The position numbers were made by a program, and so were the translations under genes. From Gammaproteobacteria bacterium (GTDB lineage Bacteria; Pseudomonadota; Gammaproteobacteria; Pseudomonadales; Cellvibrionaceae), in the NCBI GenBank assembly GCA_021151835.1, contig JAGKWO010000001.1, positions 346,878-410,877 on the forward strand: a stretch of DNA of 64,000 bases, read 5' to 3'. The notes below the pieces were generated by a model. That model was not told where the DNA came from. It made no database searches and saw only the letters and a list, made by a program, of their open reading frames with translations. Shown one piece after another: positions 63,985-64,000 of the stretch (position 1 is the stretch's first letter; each line of letters begins with the position of its first letter).

Positions 63985-64000
63985 GTTGTTGAGGCGCGCA

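Overview
The window looks like chromosome from a Cellvibrio-like gammaproteobacterium (family Cellvibrionaceae). The main evidence is a set of modular secreted carbohydrate-active enzymes joined by poly-serine linkers: a CBM2-CBM10-GH45 endoglucanase, an AA10 lytic polysaccharide monooxygenase with two C-terminal chitin-binding-type modules, a PL3 pectate lyase with a Ser/Gly linker, and a GH5 lipoprotein. PEP-CTERM proteins and housekeeping blocks in Pseudomonas-like order (OsmC-crp-trpCDG, PilZ-radA, nudF-yqiB-cpdA-yqiA-parE near tolC) agree with this. Assignments come from reading the protein sequences. No database search was run.

Layout. 1-6.6 kb: tail of an unknown gene, an OsmC-like protein, crp/vfr, the tryptophan operon trpE-G-D-C (minus strand) and rpe. 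6.7-10.2 kb: DUF3530 protein, a candidate small RNA, a DTW-domain tRNA-modifying enzyme, dapE. 10.6-14.5 kb: a VAO-type flavin oxidase, a 21-residue mini-ORF, an MFS exporter and a methyltransferase. 14.7-17.4 kb: an RNA-repair locus with a strong promoter, a nine-codon leader peptide followed by an intrinsic terminator, rtcB, an unknown 312-residue protein, and a small basic protein whose ORF contains a transcription terminator before its stop codon, as in arfA ribosome-rescue genes. 17.4-25.4 kb: two PEP-CTERM proteins, DUF1461, GH5, and an operon for flavinylated extracytoplasmic electron transfer (outer-membrane protein, FMN-binding protein, ApbE, four-helix membrane protein). 25.5-28.7 kb: GH45 and AA10 enzymes. 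29-36.5 kb: oxidoreductase, DUF4442, a BtuCDF/FecCD-type ABC importer, fructokinase mak, two PilZ proteins, a periplasmic binding protein. 36.5-46 kb: radA, a membrane sensor-like protein, a large lipoprotein lipase, and a two-gene DNA-repair operon (FAN1-type VRR-NUC nuclease and a Cas4-like/Rad3-like helicase) behind a textbook LexA box.

46.0-49.6 kb is an array of seven small same-strand genes separated by related imperfect inverted repeats that look like integron attC sites. No integrase is visible, so the array is CALIN-like. One cassette encodes a full-length 246-residue subclass B1 metallo-beta-lactamase that closely resembles the clinical IMP carbapenemases, with every zinc ligand present. 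49.8-57.9 kb: parE, yqiA, cpdA, DUF1249, nudF, thiC, thiD and a TPP riboswitch upstream of thiD. 58.3-64 kb: tolC, the PL3 pectate lyase, waaA, an alpha/beta hydrolase, a GFA-family protein and tRNA-Arg(ACG).

The three points most worth following up are the IMP-like cassette in a chromosomal array, the apparent attenuator ahead of rtcB whose leader codons match queuosine-type tRNAs, and the arfA-like gene in the same operon. Together the last two suggest a coordinated response to cleaved tRNA and stalled ribosomes.
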